The notes beneath the pieces were generated by a model. It searched no databases, was not told the DNA's origin, and saw only the letters and a program-made list of their open reading frames with translations. Shown here one piece after another: positions 10,390 through 23,366 of a stretch of 64,000 bases of DNA. Where the stretch lies: NCBI GenBank assembly GCA_026214975.1, contig CM047815.1, positions 84,712,800-84,776,799 of the forward strand, in the 5' to 3' direction. The translations under genes were made by a program, and so were the position numbers. Source of the stretch: Gentiana macrophylla. Taxonomy: Eukaryota; Streptophyta; Magnoliopsida; Gentianales; Gentianaceae. How positions within the stretch are numbered: position 1 is the stretch's first letter; every line of letters starts with the position of its first letter.

Positions 10390-13300
10390 TCTAACGGAAG
10401 TAACTTTTGATGAGCTTTGAGCCCTTCCACAGTGGCCCTGAGCCATCAAACCACCTATCAATTAGTAAAAACAAAGAGGGTAAAGTAAAGAAAGCAGTTG
10501 TACCACCCTTGTGACTGCCTATATACCCTTGATGAGATCAAACTATCATAGTTCAAAGGTTAAGTGACCGTACATTTTCCGTTGTTGAAAGGAAGGTTCA
10601 TATAGTATGAGAACGTAACAATGACATAGGAATAACAAACTTGTTTCCATGTCCGGTAAGTGGTAGCATCGATCATTGTGATAGTGGATTGTTAATAATT
10701 TTAATATGCATATCTTCTTGAAGAGTTACGAGGTCAACCTATCAGTGATGATGATATGATACGCGCATACGGGTAAAATCAGATGCCTCATGACAAAACC
10801 CTGTTTAAGGCCTCAGTAAAGATGTAAAGTTGAGCCCTCCAAGGAGCTGTGGCGTTGAGGCCAGCTGTCACTTCATGTTGAAGGTGTCTTTAGCCTTGTG
10901 CCTAAACACGTCTCAATCATTGACGTCTTTGGTGGTTTTGAGGCGTGAAGCCCTCAACCGCAGTGGACTCCCCTACTACTCCTAAAGGCCTTAAACCATG
11001 AGTCCTCTGAGGACGGTATCCTATCTTATTATCTTTCTCTATAAGAAAAGAGAACAAAACTTCAAGAAAAAGGCCACGTCCCTGTTTTGCTAACAATAAT
11101 TCCGTCTGGGCTTTTTTTTAATTGTTTTTGTGGTCCAGTCTGTTTTGGCCCACTTAATGTTCGGCCCTTCATTGTGATTAGGTATTCTGTGTTTCTAAGT
11201 CCCTTCATTTGCCAAAAAAAAGAACAAAAAAAAACAGATGGTCTGGTCGAGTGTACGGCGGTGGGGGTTGAGGGACGCTTCTCTACCTGCTTCTGGTCTT
11301 TATCGGTGGAACTAGTGGCTTCGAATGACGGTTGGCCGGCGTAGTACTCATAGAGACGTGTTTCACGTTTCCGATTTGACAGAAAAGGCGTCGCCTTTAC
11401 ACCTTCTGGAAGTTCTTGCGTCATGGAGGCTGGATATGCATTGCCCTTCGAGTGACAGCTGAGAGGTAAAGATTCGTCCTCTTCTATTTCTGGTTATATT
11501 TGGTCTTCTAGGCATTTCTTTTTAAAGAAAGTCTAGGGTTTTCTTCTCTGTTAGATTTATTCATACACGTTTCTAGGGGTCAGTCATAGGTGTTTCAGGA
11601 AAGAAAAAACCGTTTTACCCAATGGATTATACTCTGCTCTTGTACTTCTGGTGATTCCACTGTTGCATGCTTAGATCTGCTGTGTAAAAAAACTTTTTCT
11701 CTCATTAGTTTGCCGATATATACTCCTTCTCATCCTCATTCACTTTAGTCACATTAACTGCTCTCATTTTTTTCCTTCTCTCCTTTTTTTCCTACTCTCA
11801 AATGGGTGAGATGCTCTGAATATTTGTGTGTATGTATTGAATTTTGCTTCTACCTGTCGTATGATGAGTTACCATTTATTATGCATCCACTTTTTTGTCC
11901 CTGCAGTTTTTCTTAGTCATATGTCTAAGAAGATTTTGTCCCTGCCTTATTAATGAGTGTAATAAGTGTTCAGGATTCTTCCATTAATATGAACTGGCTC
12001 TCCTTTTTAGGATTTACTTCACATTAACTGTTTATAATTGGAATGGATTTGTTCTCTGCTCTGCAATAATAAGTTTTCAAGATTCTTCCATTAATATGAA
12101 CAAGCTTTCCTTTTTAGCATTTACTTCACATTTATTATTCATAACTGGTTACACTCATGTGTCTTAAAATGTCCCTTCCTTCTACAACTTTCATTTGTTC
12201 ACCTGCCACTGTTTTTGGCCTTCAAAAGGATCATATTTTCTTTCATCTTTAATATTTATTTTGTTTTTTACATTTGCTTTACTTATTTACTCAATCTTGT
12301 TTATCTTTGCAGTAATTGGCTGCTGCTTCACATCCTTCTGCATATCAGGTATGCTTCTTTCTCTCCCAACTCCTATCATAGTCTACTTTCACACCTCAAC
12401 ATGTTTTTTCTTTTACTGTTCTGCTCATTCTGAATACATAATTTATTGTATCGTTTTTCAGTTCTTACCTTTTCTACTATGCAGTTTGGTAGGTCTTATG
12501 TATCATGATTAGGTCCTTCATAGTTGTCTATGATACTTGTTGATGGCATTTCTTTCTATCTGCTTGTTTTTTGTCCATGTCATTGAAAACATAAACTGTT
12601 AGTTTTAAAAAAAAATTATTCATATTATTGCATTCATATGAGCCTTTAGTATTTCTGAAAAGATATTATTGCATTTATCGTTCTTCCCATTCTTCAGGGG
12701 TTTTCTTTTGTTTGGTTTCAGCCTATGCTTTTTCTTGGCCTTCTTTTCTTTACAGGAACAACTTCTTTTCACTTCCATTAGGTCTTATGGTGTGTTTTTT
12801 TATAAGTGCTGCTTCCTAGAGTTTGGAGTAGAATATGCTTTTGGAGTTCATCAACAGGTATAGAGCTTCTTTCAGAGTGCATTCTGTGTTTTCTGCCTTT
12901 CATTAGAATTAGCATGTCACTTCCTTTTCTTCATGTTTGAACATGCATCATGCTTTACAATCCTGTAGGAGCTGCACTTTTTAACTCTCTCTGAATAAAA
13001 GGTCTTCATTGTACTTCTTTGGTAGCCTGTCTATATCTTTTAGGTCTTCCTGTTCAGTTCAAGATGTTGTATGTAAGGTTAACGTTTGTCTTTCTCTCAT
13101 AGGTAAAGAGGTTCACCTTGACGTGCTTTTCTAACCTGGGTTTTACCTAGGGTAGTTAATAGCATAAGATGAGAACCAAGGGTAAAGCAAGGCCTAGGCC
13201 AGGTCCTCTGGTTCAGGCCTGCAATTTTCCCCAAGATAGCTTATGTGCTGAGTCTAAGGACCCTAAATGAGAGAAGAAAAGAAAGTTCAGTAAATCTTTA
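10390..13300. other. Noncoding region upstream of Helitron coding remnants
   Basis: The first part (10390-11440) is mixed composition with no gene. From about 11450 to 13140 the plus strand is strongly T-rich with many TTTCTTT and CTTTTCC words, like a long intron or 5' leader. Hydrophobic reading frames at 12195-12863 are products of this T-richness. It could be the 5' part of the Helitron that follows, but no unambiguous 5' TC terminus was found. Confidence 0.45.
11961..12140. repeat. Imperfect 107-bp tandem duplication
   Basis: The block GATTCTTCCATTAATATGAA, then a CTTTCCTTTTTAG-like word, then ATTTACTTCACATT occurs at about 11961 and again at about 12068. The offset is 107 and several substitutions separate the copies. 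It lies in the T-rich leader region and is noncoding. Confidence 0.65.
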
Positions 13301-13301
13301 G

Positions 13302-16300
13302 ATGCTTCAGCAAAAAAAAACACGATTAACCAATTCTGCCACAAATGATCGATCATGTCGTCCTGTAAACACGCTGCATGGGTGCATGATCGCGGGGCAG
13401 CTACATGGGGTAGCTGATGATCGTTCTGGTGTGCCTACTGTTCTAACTCATGCCGAATATAGAGCAATGGCCGTGTTGCGATTTAGGCGTAAACGTAAGA
13501 TAGGTAGATTGAATTCTACAGATCGAATAAAGGATTCTGCTTCTCTTCCTCCTAAGAAAAAAATAAGAATCACTAACGGTGTTCAGCGCTTGAGTTGCAT
13601 ACCTGAGTCTTATGTCATACAAAAGCCTGTGCCAAATTGCCAACACTGTCATGCTATAAAGTGTTGACATGAAACAACAAACCTTTGTTGTTCAGATGGA
13701 GATGTTACTCTTAATCAGAGTGCTTTACCTTCTGATTTAAAGGGTTTGCTGTTAGCATCAGATTCTACAGATCCGAGGAGTTTTAGGGTTATGATCAGAG
13801 CATATAACAATAACTTATCATTCACTTCTCTTGGTTTAAAATATGATAAAAAAAAACTAGCAAGAAGAGACAAAGGAATTTACACTTTCAGAGTTCAAGG
13901 TCAAGTTTATCATTGGATAAATGACCTTTTGCCGGATGAAGGCATGCCAAAAAATCTTCGATTCTACTATCATGACACGATTATGAACTTGAGCAGCGTT
14001 TATGTAGCACTTCTTCTACAGATCAACAAATCTTGAAAAACCTTATTCATATCTTACGTGTTAATCCGTGACGCTAGATTCTTTCGTGGACTAGCATCTA
14101 TTCCCGATATAGAAAATAAACAAATCATATTAAGGCATAACCTTACATCAATCATAAAAGATATGCTAACCTCACTTGTTTCAAGTAAGCGGTGTTATTG
14201 GAAGTGATGAAAATAATTGTGAAGTTACACATAGAGACATTAGGGTTTACAAACATAGTGGAGAGTCAAGAAGCATTCACTATCATTATGGATGCTATGA
14301 TCCATTGCAAAGATGCCACTTATGTTCCCGTTTGGCGATCTGGTGGCACCAAGGAATAGCCAAAAATGGTGTAAAAGCCAAAAAAGCGTGTCTCTGTGCT
14401 CCACAGTACAAGCTGCACACATGATTTCACCTTCAGACATCCTCGGCAAATTGAGCAGGTTGTTGCAATCAAGACCTGGTAGTGTGATTTCTTTATATTT
14501 TTGTAGCTAAGGCTTCTTCCAATGATTTGTTAGCTGACTTTGTCTTTTCCTTATTACCAGTTGCATCTGATTTTCACTCCAACTATGGGTGTGTATCTGT
14601 GCGAGAGTTTTATTCGTATAAGTTTCAGGTTAGAGTTAATGACAATACCCATATCCTCCGTTTCGATAGACTTTTCCAGCAATATTCTGTAGATATGTAT
14701 GTCAAATTAGAAACTCAAAGACTAGAATTCTACCGAGCTAAATCTAAGCAAGATGAAATAAGACAAGAATTCTTGCAAGGGATAGTAGATGCAGTTGGTT
14801 CTAGCGAACATGAACCATCAAATATAGGACAATGAATTGTTCTGCCTGCTAGCTTTATAGGCGGCCCTAGGCATATGCGGCAGAAGTATGTAGATGCAAT
14901 GACTCTTGTTCAAAAATTTGGAAAGCCTGACCTATTTTTATGATTCGTGCAATCTAATTGGCACGAAATTAAAAACATCTACATCCAACCGAGCTTATGC
15001 CAAGATCGACCAGACTTAACCGTTAGGGTTTTCCATACTAAGATAGAAGAAATTAAGATTGAACTTATTAAAAATGAAATTTTGGTGAGATAGTTGCATA
15101 CACATATGTAATTGAGTATCGTAAAAGAGGGGCTTCCACATGCACACTTTCTTCTTATACTAAAAATGCACATAAACTTTACGATCCAAAGAGAATATGA
15201 CAAATTTGTTTCGTGAGCTTCCAGGACAAAGACTAAATCCTTGGTTATACCAGTGTAGTGAAACACATGGTCCATGGACCATGTGGAGAACTAAATCCAG
15301 CAAATGTATGTATGCGTAAAGATAATACGTGCAAAAACTCTTACCCTAAACAATTTTCTAATGAAACAAAATCTTCTTCAAATGCATATCCAACATACCA
15401 TGGCGGAATGATGGTAAACAAGTTAAAGTAAAGGGTGCATGGGTCGATAATAGATGGGTCGTACCTCATACACCTTACTTAGTTGCTAAATTTGATTGCC
15501 ATATAAATGTAGAGATATGTGCTCCGATAGTAGCGATTAAATATATCTATAAGTATATATGTAAAGGTAGTGATAAATTTTGTTCCAGCTTGTCTACGCA
15601 AATGAGCAGCAATCTTTCATTATTGATGAAATAGAGCGATTTGTATCACCTCGTTGGGTGTCACCTTTGAAGCACTTTGGCGAATGTTTAGATTTCCATG
15701 AGTGAGATGAAACCTTCTATCATTCGTCTTCCATTGCATCTAGAAAACTACCAGATCGTCTCGTTCGAAAAATACACAAGATTTGTCGATATTCTTACAA
15801 ATCCACAGCAGTTCAAAACAATGCTGACTGAGTTTTTTTACATGAATAGAACAGACACACATGCTCAAAGAATTAAATATACATATGCTGATTTTCCTAC
15901 ACACTTTGTTTGGATTTCAAGTAAAAAACAATGGACCTTACGGAAAAAGGGAGAATCTATAGGTCGTATTGTGACTGCACATCTATCTGAGGGAGAGAGG
16001 TTTTACCTTAGAATGCTTTTAGCTTATGTAGAGTGTCCTACGTCTTATCAATCCCTTAAAATGTTTGACAATAAGGTTGTTGCCACTTTTAGAGAGGCAA
16101 CTTTACTTAGAGGGCTGCTCCAAGATGATAATAGTCAAGAATTGTGCATGGAAGAGGCAGCCATTTTCCATATGCCTTTTCAACTTATGAGGCTTTTTGC
16201 TACAATATTAGTTTCTTGTTGTCCCAATGATCCGAAAAAAATTTTCTAACATTTGAGGACAACGTATGTCCAAGATTTTGTTAGAGATTTAAGCCTTCAT

Positions 16301-17878
16301 AAAATTGAGGTTAGGTGCAAAGTCCTCTTACAAATAAATTCATATCTTAAAACTATGGGGAAAACACTTGAAACATATATTACTACCCTTATGTCAGATA
16401 TTAATGAAAGCCCTGAAGACTTAACAAGAGAATTAAGAACAGAGAGTAATATAGTTGTTACGCCTGCTGAATTAAGTCTAAAACATTTCCTCAATTCAAA
16501 GCAAAAACATATATTCAAAACAGTAATAGATGTTGTCTATACCAATAAATCAATGGCTTTTTTCATCGACGGTCCTGGTGGAACCGGTAAGACATATTTA
16601 TACAGAGCATTGCTTGCAAAAATCAGAAGCAAAGGCTTTTATGCATTAGCTACTGCAACATCTGGGATTGCAGCTTCTATCTTACCCGGTGGTAGAATTG
16701 CACACTCTAGGTTTAAAACCACTTGACGATTCTGAGTTCCCTACATGTAGGGTTAGTAAACAGTCTTCCCTTGCTACACTAATAAAAGAAAGTAGGTTAA
16801 TTATTTGGGATGAAGCTCCTATGGCAAAAAGATCCGCAGTCAAAGCTTTAAACGACATGCTTCAAGATATTATGTCAAGCTCTGAATTATTTGGTGGAAA
16901 GGTTATAGTTTTAGGAGGAGATTTTAGGCAAACACTGCCTGTTGTTCAAAGAGGAACCAAAAAACAAGAGCTTGATGCATGTCTTATAAACTCTCATGTG
17001 TGGCAAAAATAGAAGTTTTATTTGATTGAAAATATGAGAGCTAAAACAGGATCCTTATTTCACGACTTTCTTAATGCTTGTAGGAGAAGGAAAGAACCAT
17101 ATTGAAGATACCGGTTACATTCAGTTACCTAAGTCTTGTCTTATAATTTCGACTAATAATGAAGATCAAGATCTTTTAAAGTTAATCAAAGCAGTATACC
17201 CAGGTATAGATGACACACAAACAAACACAGTCTATGTTAATAGAGCTATACTAACAACTAAGAACCAATTTGTTGACGAGGTTAATAGCATGATGATTGA
17301 TAGATTTCCTGGGGAAGCTGTTCAATACATCAGCTTTGATGAAACTGAAAACCGTGATCTTCAAGGACAATATCAGGACTTGTTAAATAGTCTAACGCCA
17401 AATGGATTACCTCCACATAAATTGACTTTAAAAATAGGTGCTCCAATCATGTTGTTGCGTAATCTTAATCCATCTGAAGGCTTATGCAATGGAACACGGT
17501 TAGTCTGCAAAAATCTTAGTCGTAATGTCATACAAGCTGAGCCTTCTTTAGGTGATTTTGCTGGAAATCAAGTTTTCTTACATAGAATTCCACTGCACCC
17601 TCCAACAAATGAAATGTATCCGGTCCCTTACAAGCGTGTACAGTTTCGAAGAAGCGTGCTTTGCAATGACAATAAACAAAGCTCAGGGTCAGACCTTAGA
17701 CTTTGTTGGTATTTATTTAAAAGAACCGGTGTTCTCTCACGGCCAGCTTTATGTTGCATTATCACGTGCAAAAACATTGTCCTCTATAAAAGTGCTGCTT
17801 AGGAAAGAGTGTAACGATAAAACATCTTCTCTTGAAACCAAAAATATAGTTTACAAGGAAGTGCTGACACAACCGTAA
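13302..17878 (+). pseudogene. Helitron Rep/PIF1-like helicase, frameshifted
   Basis: The fragments, in order, match Helitron transposases. An N-terminal segment (13302-14036) carries VPNCQHCHA, then DLKGLLLASDSTDPRSFRV and FRVQGQVYHWINDLLP. HYHYGCYDPLQ lies near 14280. The Helitron-like N domain follows (14527-14950, EFYSYKFQVRVND, LFQQYSVDMYVKLE, ASFIGGPRHMRQKY). The Rep HUH motif PHAH is readable near 15135 only after a one-base shift, and the Tyr pair in KYIYKYICKG lies at about 15540-15570. The SF1 helicase spans 15698-17878: Walker A GPGGTGKT at 16571-16594, LIIWDEAPM near 16800, GGDFRQTLPVV near 16917, and YVALSRAKT near 17755. Frameshifts or stops are visible near 13664, 14034, 14940, 16720, 17010, 17065 and 17650. 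It is a dead rolling-circle transposase. Confidence 0.88.
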
Positions 17879-18004
17879 AGATTGTATTTTAAAAAGGTAG
17901 CTTAACAGTACGCATCTTATTTGCTGTCCTTCGTTTTTGTATATTGTTGTATATAACAAAGAATTGAACTGTCAAATACATGTTTTCTGGTACAACAACA
18001 CAGT

Positions 18005-20311
18005 ATGGCAATCATACCAGGCAGGAAAATGTTTAGTATTTCGGAAATCAACCGAGCCAGTACAGATTGGACTATTAGAGTACAGGTTGTTGAAAGCCAT
18101 CGTGAGCAAACTGGGAAAAGAAGTAATGGGAAATCAGGGAAACGCTACAGGCGTTATGTATTGGTTGACGAAAAGGTTTTCCTATTTTTCAGCTAACATT
18201 TTAATTGGACATCTACACTGAATTATATTCTCTGTGTATACTAAACATGTACCGTTTCTTATGATCAAACAGGGAACTAAGGTGTCGGCAATCGTGTATG
18301 AAGATGTTATCCGCTATTTCGAGCGCACTCTACTGCCGTTTAAACGCTACGACGTTTCAAATGCTAAAATAGTCGACGCTGTATCTTTCTTCAAGGTGGG
18401 ACCTTACGCCTTCACGTGGGTTTTAGACTACAACAAATTGGTGGAACCTGTTGATGAACAAATTCTGCCATTCCTGCCAGTGACATACCCTGTTCAAGCT
18501 TTTACTGACTTCTTTAGGCATGCGGACATCGAAAGCTATTTCAGTAAGATTTATGCATATTTAACAATTCTTCATACTCATTGGATATGATTTTATAATT
18601 TCAGAACTTTTTTCCTCAGATGTAAAGTCGCTTGTCATTCATGCAATGCCACGTAGGCAAGTGAATAAAAAAATCAAGTCAGCGTGAGATAGTCATTATC
18701 GACCAAAGGTAACTCCCATTACCATAAATTAGGTGTTGTTAGCTTTATTGAAATATTATATTCATACAATCAATGATTTCATTTTTTTAAACAGCCTCAT
18801 AACTTATGCATTAATGCCTGATCAACTGAATATAATCTATCAATTATCATATAATATACACTTATGGCTATAGAGATAAAGGATTTTTTTCCTGACTGTT
18901 TTCTGTCAATAACAGCAAAATTCCAATGATAATGACATTGTTGGATGATTTTGGAGATGTTGAGGGCCTCGAGTTAGCACATGCTTTGCCTGGTATCTCG
19001 ATAATTATTGCAACAAATGTTAAGGCAACAACATTTCATGGTAAATATATACACTTCTAAAATTTTGATCTTCAGTTTAATATTTTGTTTTTCAAGTGCC
19101 ACTGATTTTAAACCTATACTTTCGTAGGGTTATCTCTCTCAACCCGCATGTTCTCATACTTCTTGATAAATCCTCCGTTGACTGATAAGGCCGCTATGCT
19201 AGAATGGTAACCACAATGATATGCAATAAGTATGTGAGTATTTTTTCGATTCCTAAATAAAAAATAGCATAACACTGTTTATGTCAGGTACCATGAAAAC
19301 ATGGATGAAATAAACACATTGCTGAAAAAGGAAGCTTACAGAGATGTCTATGTCTTATACCCACCACCTGCTGAAGCTGACACGATTACTGTGCTTGATG
19401 CTATTTCTGCTCTCCCGTTGGTAAGTAATGTATCATTTAGGTTATTTAGCTAATAACTTCGTTTATCTCCCAAGAAACAATTATTCCCTCGTAAAAACTG
19501 TTTTTTGTTTAAATATCTGAGAGAAAGACGGCTTGGGTTATTGGTAAACCCAAGTTTATACCTCTTACAAAATCTTTGGATGCATGCTTGTCGGACACAC
19601 AAGAAGAGGCTCGATATTCCTATGGAATGTGTTATAAAGTGTTCGAAATGCGGTGAGGTAAGCGGCGTAGAAGTCAGGTTTGTTTGTATGATCACTTGTT
19701 TTGATATAAAATTCTGGTTTATACATTCATAGACTGTTTTCATGAATTTTATTCAAATTGAATTAGGTGGCCGGATACCAATACAGCTCACTGAAGGTGA
19801 AAATGTGCTCTTTGTGACTTAAAGTCACCAGATATTGAACTTCTGACAGGCATCACTCCACAACAGCTGAAAGATTCTCAAGAATTTGTACGTTTTCTTA
19901 CGTATCTAAATGTATAAATACACAAAACATTATTGATTCTTACAGCTATGGTAATGTTTTAGGGACTTCAAGTTGAACAAGAACTGAAGATAGAGTTGGA
20001 GAAGCTGACAATTGTGTGCTTCTTGAAGAGACAAGGAACAAAAGACGAAGCAAGCGCATCTGTTCAAAGTGTTCGATATGCAGCAATCAAAACATACAAT
20101 GCTGTTGATTTGAAAATCGATGTGGATCCTCAAGCTCTACTGACCAAAGTTGATGCTAAAGCTGATGAACCAACTGAGAAGCAGTTTTTCACCCCAACTG
20201 CAAGTAAGGTGCTGAAAGAGATAGAAGATGACCAGGCTGTTGGACAAGTTTGTCGACCCAGCCCATCTGCTAAAAGGAACATTGATTTTCTTTCTCCAAC
20301 TATAAGAATTT
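18005..20311 (+). pseudogene. RPA70-like single-strand DNA-binding protein of Helitron
   Basis: A split series of exon-like segments follows the helicase. They are 18005-18196 (SEINRASTDWTIRVQVVES and a YVLVDEKV OB-fold strand pattern), 18272-18540 (GTKVSAIVYEDVIRYFE, VGPYAFTWVLDYN), 18916-19040 (LLDDFGDVEGLE), 19127-19420 (STRMFSYFLINPP, EWYHENMDEINTLL) and a C-terminal part to 20311. An IKCSKCGE zinc-ribbon-like piece lies near 19640. RPA70-like genes carried by plant Helitrons have this OB-fold organisation and are spliced. Several junctions look like introns, but stops (for example near 18690 and 19820) suggest decay. The role is inferred from family and position next to the Rep/helicase. 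Confidence 0.7.
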
Positions 20312-20319
20312 GAAAAGCG

Positions 20320-21240
20320 ATAAAAGGTGCGACCGGTGACTCACGGTATCTACTTTATTGTTCATGAAACGCCGCACTTGTTGAAGGTCGAGATGGTCCA
20401 GATGATGAAGAACAGAGACCAACAAGAGCATAACTAAAAGCTCATCATCAAAAGACGATAAAAAATAATGTGTTTTGCTTGTAAGGAAAATACGTTCTAA
20501 GTTCTGCTTTTGCAAGATGTTTTGTACAGATTACAAAGCGTTGCACGCCTCTTATATGCAATGCTTAGTAATATGATTGATATTTAGCTTGCATAACAAC
20601 TTCTTTTGCTTGTACTTATTATGTTGTAATGCTGCTTGAATTGCTTTGCAAACCAGTTTCTATATATTTAATGCTTTCAAGCTTTTTATGCTACTTATTT
20701 TAAACATCTGCCAGTCATTTGCCCATTTATTGCCTCTACATGATCTTATCAATTTTTCAGTTATCGAGGGCAGCTCGTTGCCGTGCCAAGAGGGTGTGCC
20801 CACAATTGGCCACGTACACCCTCCTTAATTGTGACACGTGTGCATTTTTTTACGCTTTTTTTTAATCAAACGTGTATCGTTAATAGTTTGTGCATAGAAG
20901 ATGCCTATATTATTATTATTATTGAATAAACAAAGACCAAAGGGTGTATTATCTCGGATGCATTGGGCCTGGATCCAGTCGATAAACTAAAGATATCTAA
21001 CTGGGCCAGATTTAAAAGTAATCCTTCAAAATATTTGGATTGTAGCTTAAAAGAATCCTAATTTAGCCATAATTTAGTCCGTTTTGCATGTAAGCTTAAC
21101 AGGCCTTACATACATAAGATTCTTAACTCGTGTAACAAGTTCAGCCTTACAGTTTGAAGAAACACGTGATTAACTGCATTCACGGAAACGAGTTTTGATC
21201 ACAAACCGCAATCGAATATCTCCTTAATCTATTTCTCAAA
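20320..21240. other. Helitron 3' flank / intergenic
   Basis: No gene is recognised. A perfect 8-bp stem (GAGGGTGT at 20790-20797 with ACACCCTC at 20816-20823) lies here. An ATT trinucleotide run occurs near 20909-20924. The Helitron 3' end should fall in or after this stretch but could not be fixed. Confidence 0.4.
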
Positions 21241-21249
21241 ATCGAAGGC

Positions 21250-21735
21250 CTATAGCAAAACCTTTCGACCAGATACATCACGCCGCCTCCAATCTAGCGA
21301 TAAAACAGAATCCCTGTATGGAGGGATGCTATATTTTTCTATGAAGGCCAATGTTACAGGCTCCACACGATCTTCGACGTCTGCATGTGTATTCACTTTG
21401 AAACCAACCAACTTATGCAGCAAAAGTGGATTACAACTCACATTCTTCATCTTCTCCGACAGTGCCTAATACAAGCACAAAAATGTGTTCTCATATCGTT
21501 AGAGCATGCATGCTATGCTATCGATTTAAATACCACTAATACATGACAGATATGATACCTTAACAAATTAAATCACGAGTATGTATCAAATACACATGTT
21601 TCGGATAGACTGTGGGGATTAGCTCGTTCATCAGGTCGGTGTAGCTTCTTGATGATATGCATATGTAATTATCAAACATAAAGTGGTATAAGGACAAAAA
21701 CGAAATATCACTCAACTTTTCATGAATGATCATAT
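21250..21735 (-). pseudogene. Unidentified two-exon gene remnant
   Basis: Two minus-strand segments look exonic. The upstream one (about 21735 to 21568) begins after a TTTGCAG acceptor-like site, reads MIIHEKLSDISFLSLYHFMF and onward through NELIPTVYPKHVYLIHTRD, and meets a stop just before a possible donor. The downstream one (about 21467 to 21250) starts after an ATTAG acceptor-like site and reads ALSEKMKNVSCNPLLLHKL and onward through FIEKYSIPPYRDSVLSLDW to a stop. The first segment faintly recalls the FLYHHF / LFPxxYDTK region of CAF1/PARN deadenylases; this is only a resemblance. The 5' part is missing, perhaps cut by the LTR element inserted at 21801, or this is a Helitron-captured fragment. 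Confidence 0.3.
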
Positions 21736-21800
21736 TCTGCAAATATAACAGCAAGGAAGTTGATCAGAACTTTATAATGATACAAAACAGTGAAATGCAT

Positions 21801-22358
21801 TGACGATACCGTATCGAACACCTCCACGTGGCATCACGAGATGAGACTCTTAGATTAGAGCGAGTGGTGGCTAAAGGATCGACTCGATAACTTACGACAT
21901 CGACACGGTCAGGAAGCCTAGGCAGCAATCCCATACTGACATCGACGATCCACATCGACATGAGTAATGTCCGCAGAAGCGTACAAGCTCGACTTCTCGA
22001 GTCGAATATATGCAACACGAAGCTATAAAGCGATCAGTGTAAAAAGCCCATTATCTCGCATGACTAGTTTAACTTGGGAAAGAAGCAAGGCCCGATGAAG
22101 GCAAATGTGACAATAACCTCGGCCGACCCATAATTAGGGTTAGGGCACAAATAGCCCCTATAAATACTAGTTAAGATGAACTACGAAAGGGCTTGATTCT
22201 GAATAATCAACAGATATCGTAAAGCAACTTGAGAGAGACTCTCAAGCTCGGTCCAAAATATACAACAAACACACACCTCTTCTTTGAAGATTTTAGGGTT
22301 CTTATCATTATCACATAGAAGAAACGACCCGATATTATCGATGAGACGAAACCCAAAG
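21801..22358 (+). repeat. 5' LTR of the TR-GAG element
   Basis: It begins TGACGATACCGTATCGAACA and is collinear with the 3' LTR at 24936 with scattered small indels. The CCTATAAATACTAG word near 22156 is a likely TATA box for the retroelement promoter. The exact 3' boundary is uncertain because the last bases differ between LTRs. Confidence 0.85.
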
Positions 22359-22433
22359 ATCGCCCTTTGGCGCTAGAAGGAGGGCCTTCTGCGATAATCG
22401 ATTGAATCCGTCAAGAACACCACAAAAAGAATT

Positions 22434-23366
22434 ATGGCACCACCCAAGAATATCGGGAAAGGGCCGCGAGATCCCAAGGATGCGTCGAAAGAAGTCGCGA
22501 AGAACGTCAACCATCCAAAGGATGTTCAAAGAAACGCACCGTAGCGGAGGAAGAACCTAATCTTGTCCTTCAAGACCCAACCAATCAAGCACTGGTGGAA
22601 TCCTTGAAAAATCTGGATAACGCCACGATTAAAGCGATCTTGGATGAAACTCTCAAGGGGAGAAACCCCCCAGAAATCCCAGATACAAATATCCAACCAG
22701 AAGCTCCAAAACAGGCGGAATTGGTAGAATCAAGTGTCCATACAGAACATGTACCGCACCAGGACACGGCCAAAGCTGAACTTGATATCATTCTCGGAAA
22801 GCAGTCAGACGAGTCGATCTGCGCATCACCCTTCATCACAGCGATATCGACAACTACCCTCGACCAGCGGGATTTAAGATTCCTAAGGTTAGTGCACTTC
22901 ATGACGGGTCCAAGGATCCTTACGATCATATGCACCAATACATCTCGCATATGAACTTGTACAATGCTTCGGACGAAATGAAGTGCAAGGCTTTCCCGCA
23001 CTTCTACGAGGAAGAGCTAGGGAGTGGTTAAGCAAAATCCTCCCAGTCGATCTCGATTTTGGGACCTTGACTAGGAAGTTCGTTCATGCTTTTATCATTT
23101 GCTCGACCATTTCAAAGAAACCAGACTCATCTTTTGACTTTGAAGCGAAGCCGGATGAGACGGTGCTACAATTTATAAGACGCTTCAATGAAGAGTCCGT
23201 ACAAATCTGCGACACGCAGACGATCGGTTCTTTGGTTGCATCCTTCGTGTCGTCTGCTGCGAGAAGGAGGCTACATGCCAAACTTAACGATAAGCTCCCT
23301 CATACGATGGAGGAGTGTTTAGATGTCGCCTACAAGCACCGCCTTGCCAGGGGAAGAAGCCAATAG
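22434..23366 (+). pseudogene. Gypsy-type gag polyprotein, frameshifted
   Basis: It starts at ATG 22434 (MAPPKNIGKGPRDPKD). A stop occurs near 22544 and the frame changes before 22595. The core reads PKVSALHDGSKDPYDHMHQY (another frame, about 22883-22945), then ASDEMKCKAFPALLRGRARE and KILPVDLDFGTLTRKFVHAF, then ETVLQFIRRFNEESVQI, matching the Retrotrans_gag capsid fold of the Tat lineage. A basic Arg-rich tail continues to about 23879 in mixed frames. No CCHC knuckle was seen. It is inactive as read. Confidence 0.8.

Larger units (their letters stand above)
13302..20311 (+). mobile_element. Decayed Helitron of the autonomous plant type (Rep/helicase + RPA-like)
   Basis: The span covers only the recognisable coding remnants; the real element is probably longer. 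Plant Helitrons are rolling-circle transposons encoding a Rep/PIF1-like helicase and often an RPA70-like single-strand DNA-binding protein, and both are present here in that order on the plus strand. Stops and frameshifts occur throughout, so it cannot mobilise itself. The 3' CTRR end with its hairpin, and the 5' TC end, were not located. A possible stem at 20790-20797 / 20816-20823 lacks a CTRR directly after it. Confidence 0.85.

Noticed and set aside
12195..12863. Hydrophobic, Phe-rich frames that look like membrane proteins
   Set aside because: They arise from T-rich noncoding DNA, overlap in two frames, and have no family resemblance.
20790..20823. Stem GAGGGTGT/ACACCCTC as a Helitron 3' terminal hairpin
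   Set aside because: No CTRR terminus follows within the expected dozen bases and the loop is long. It is kept only as a possibility.
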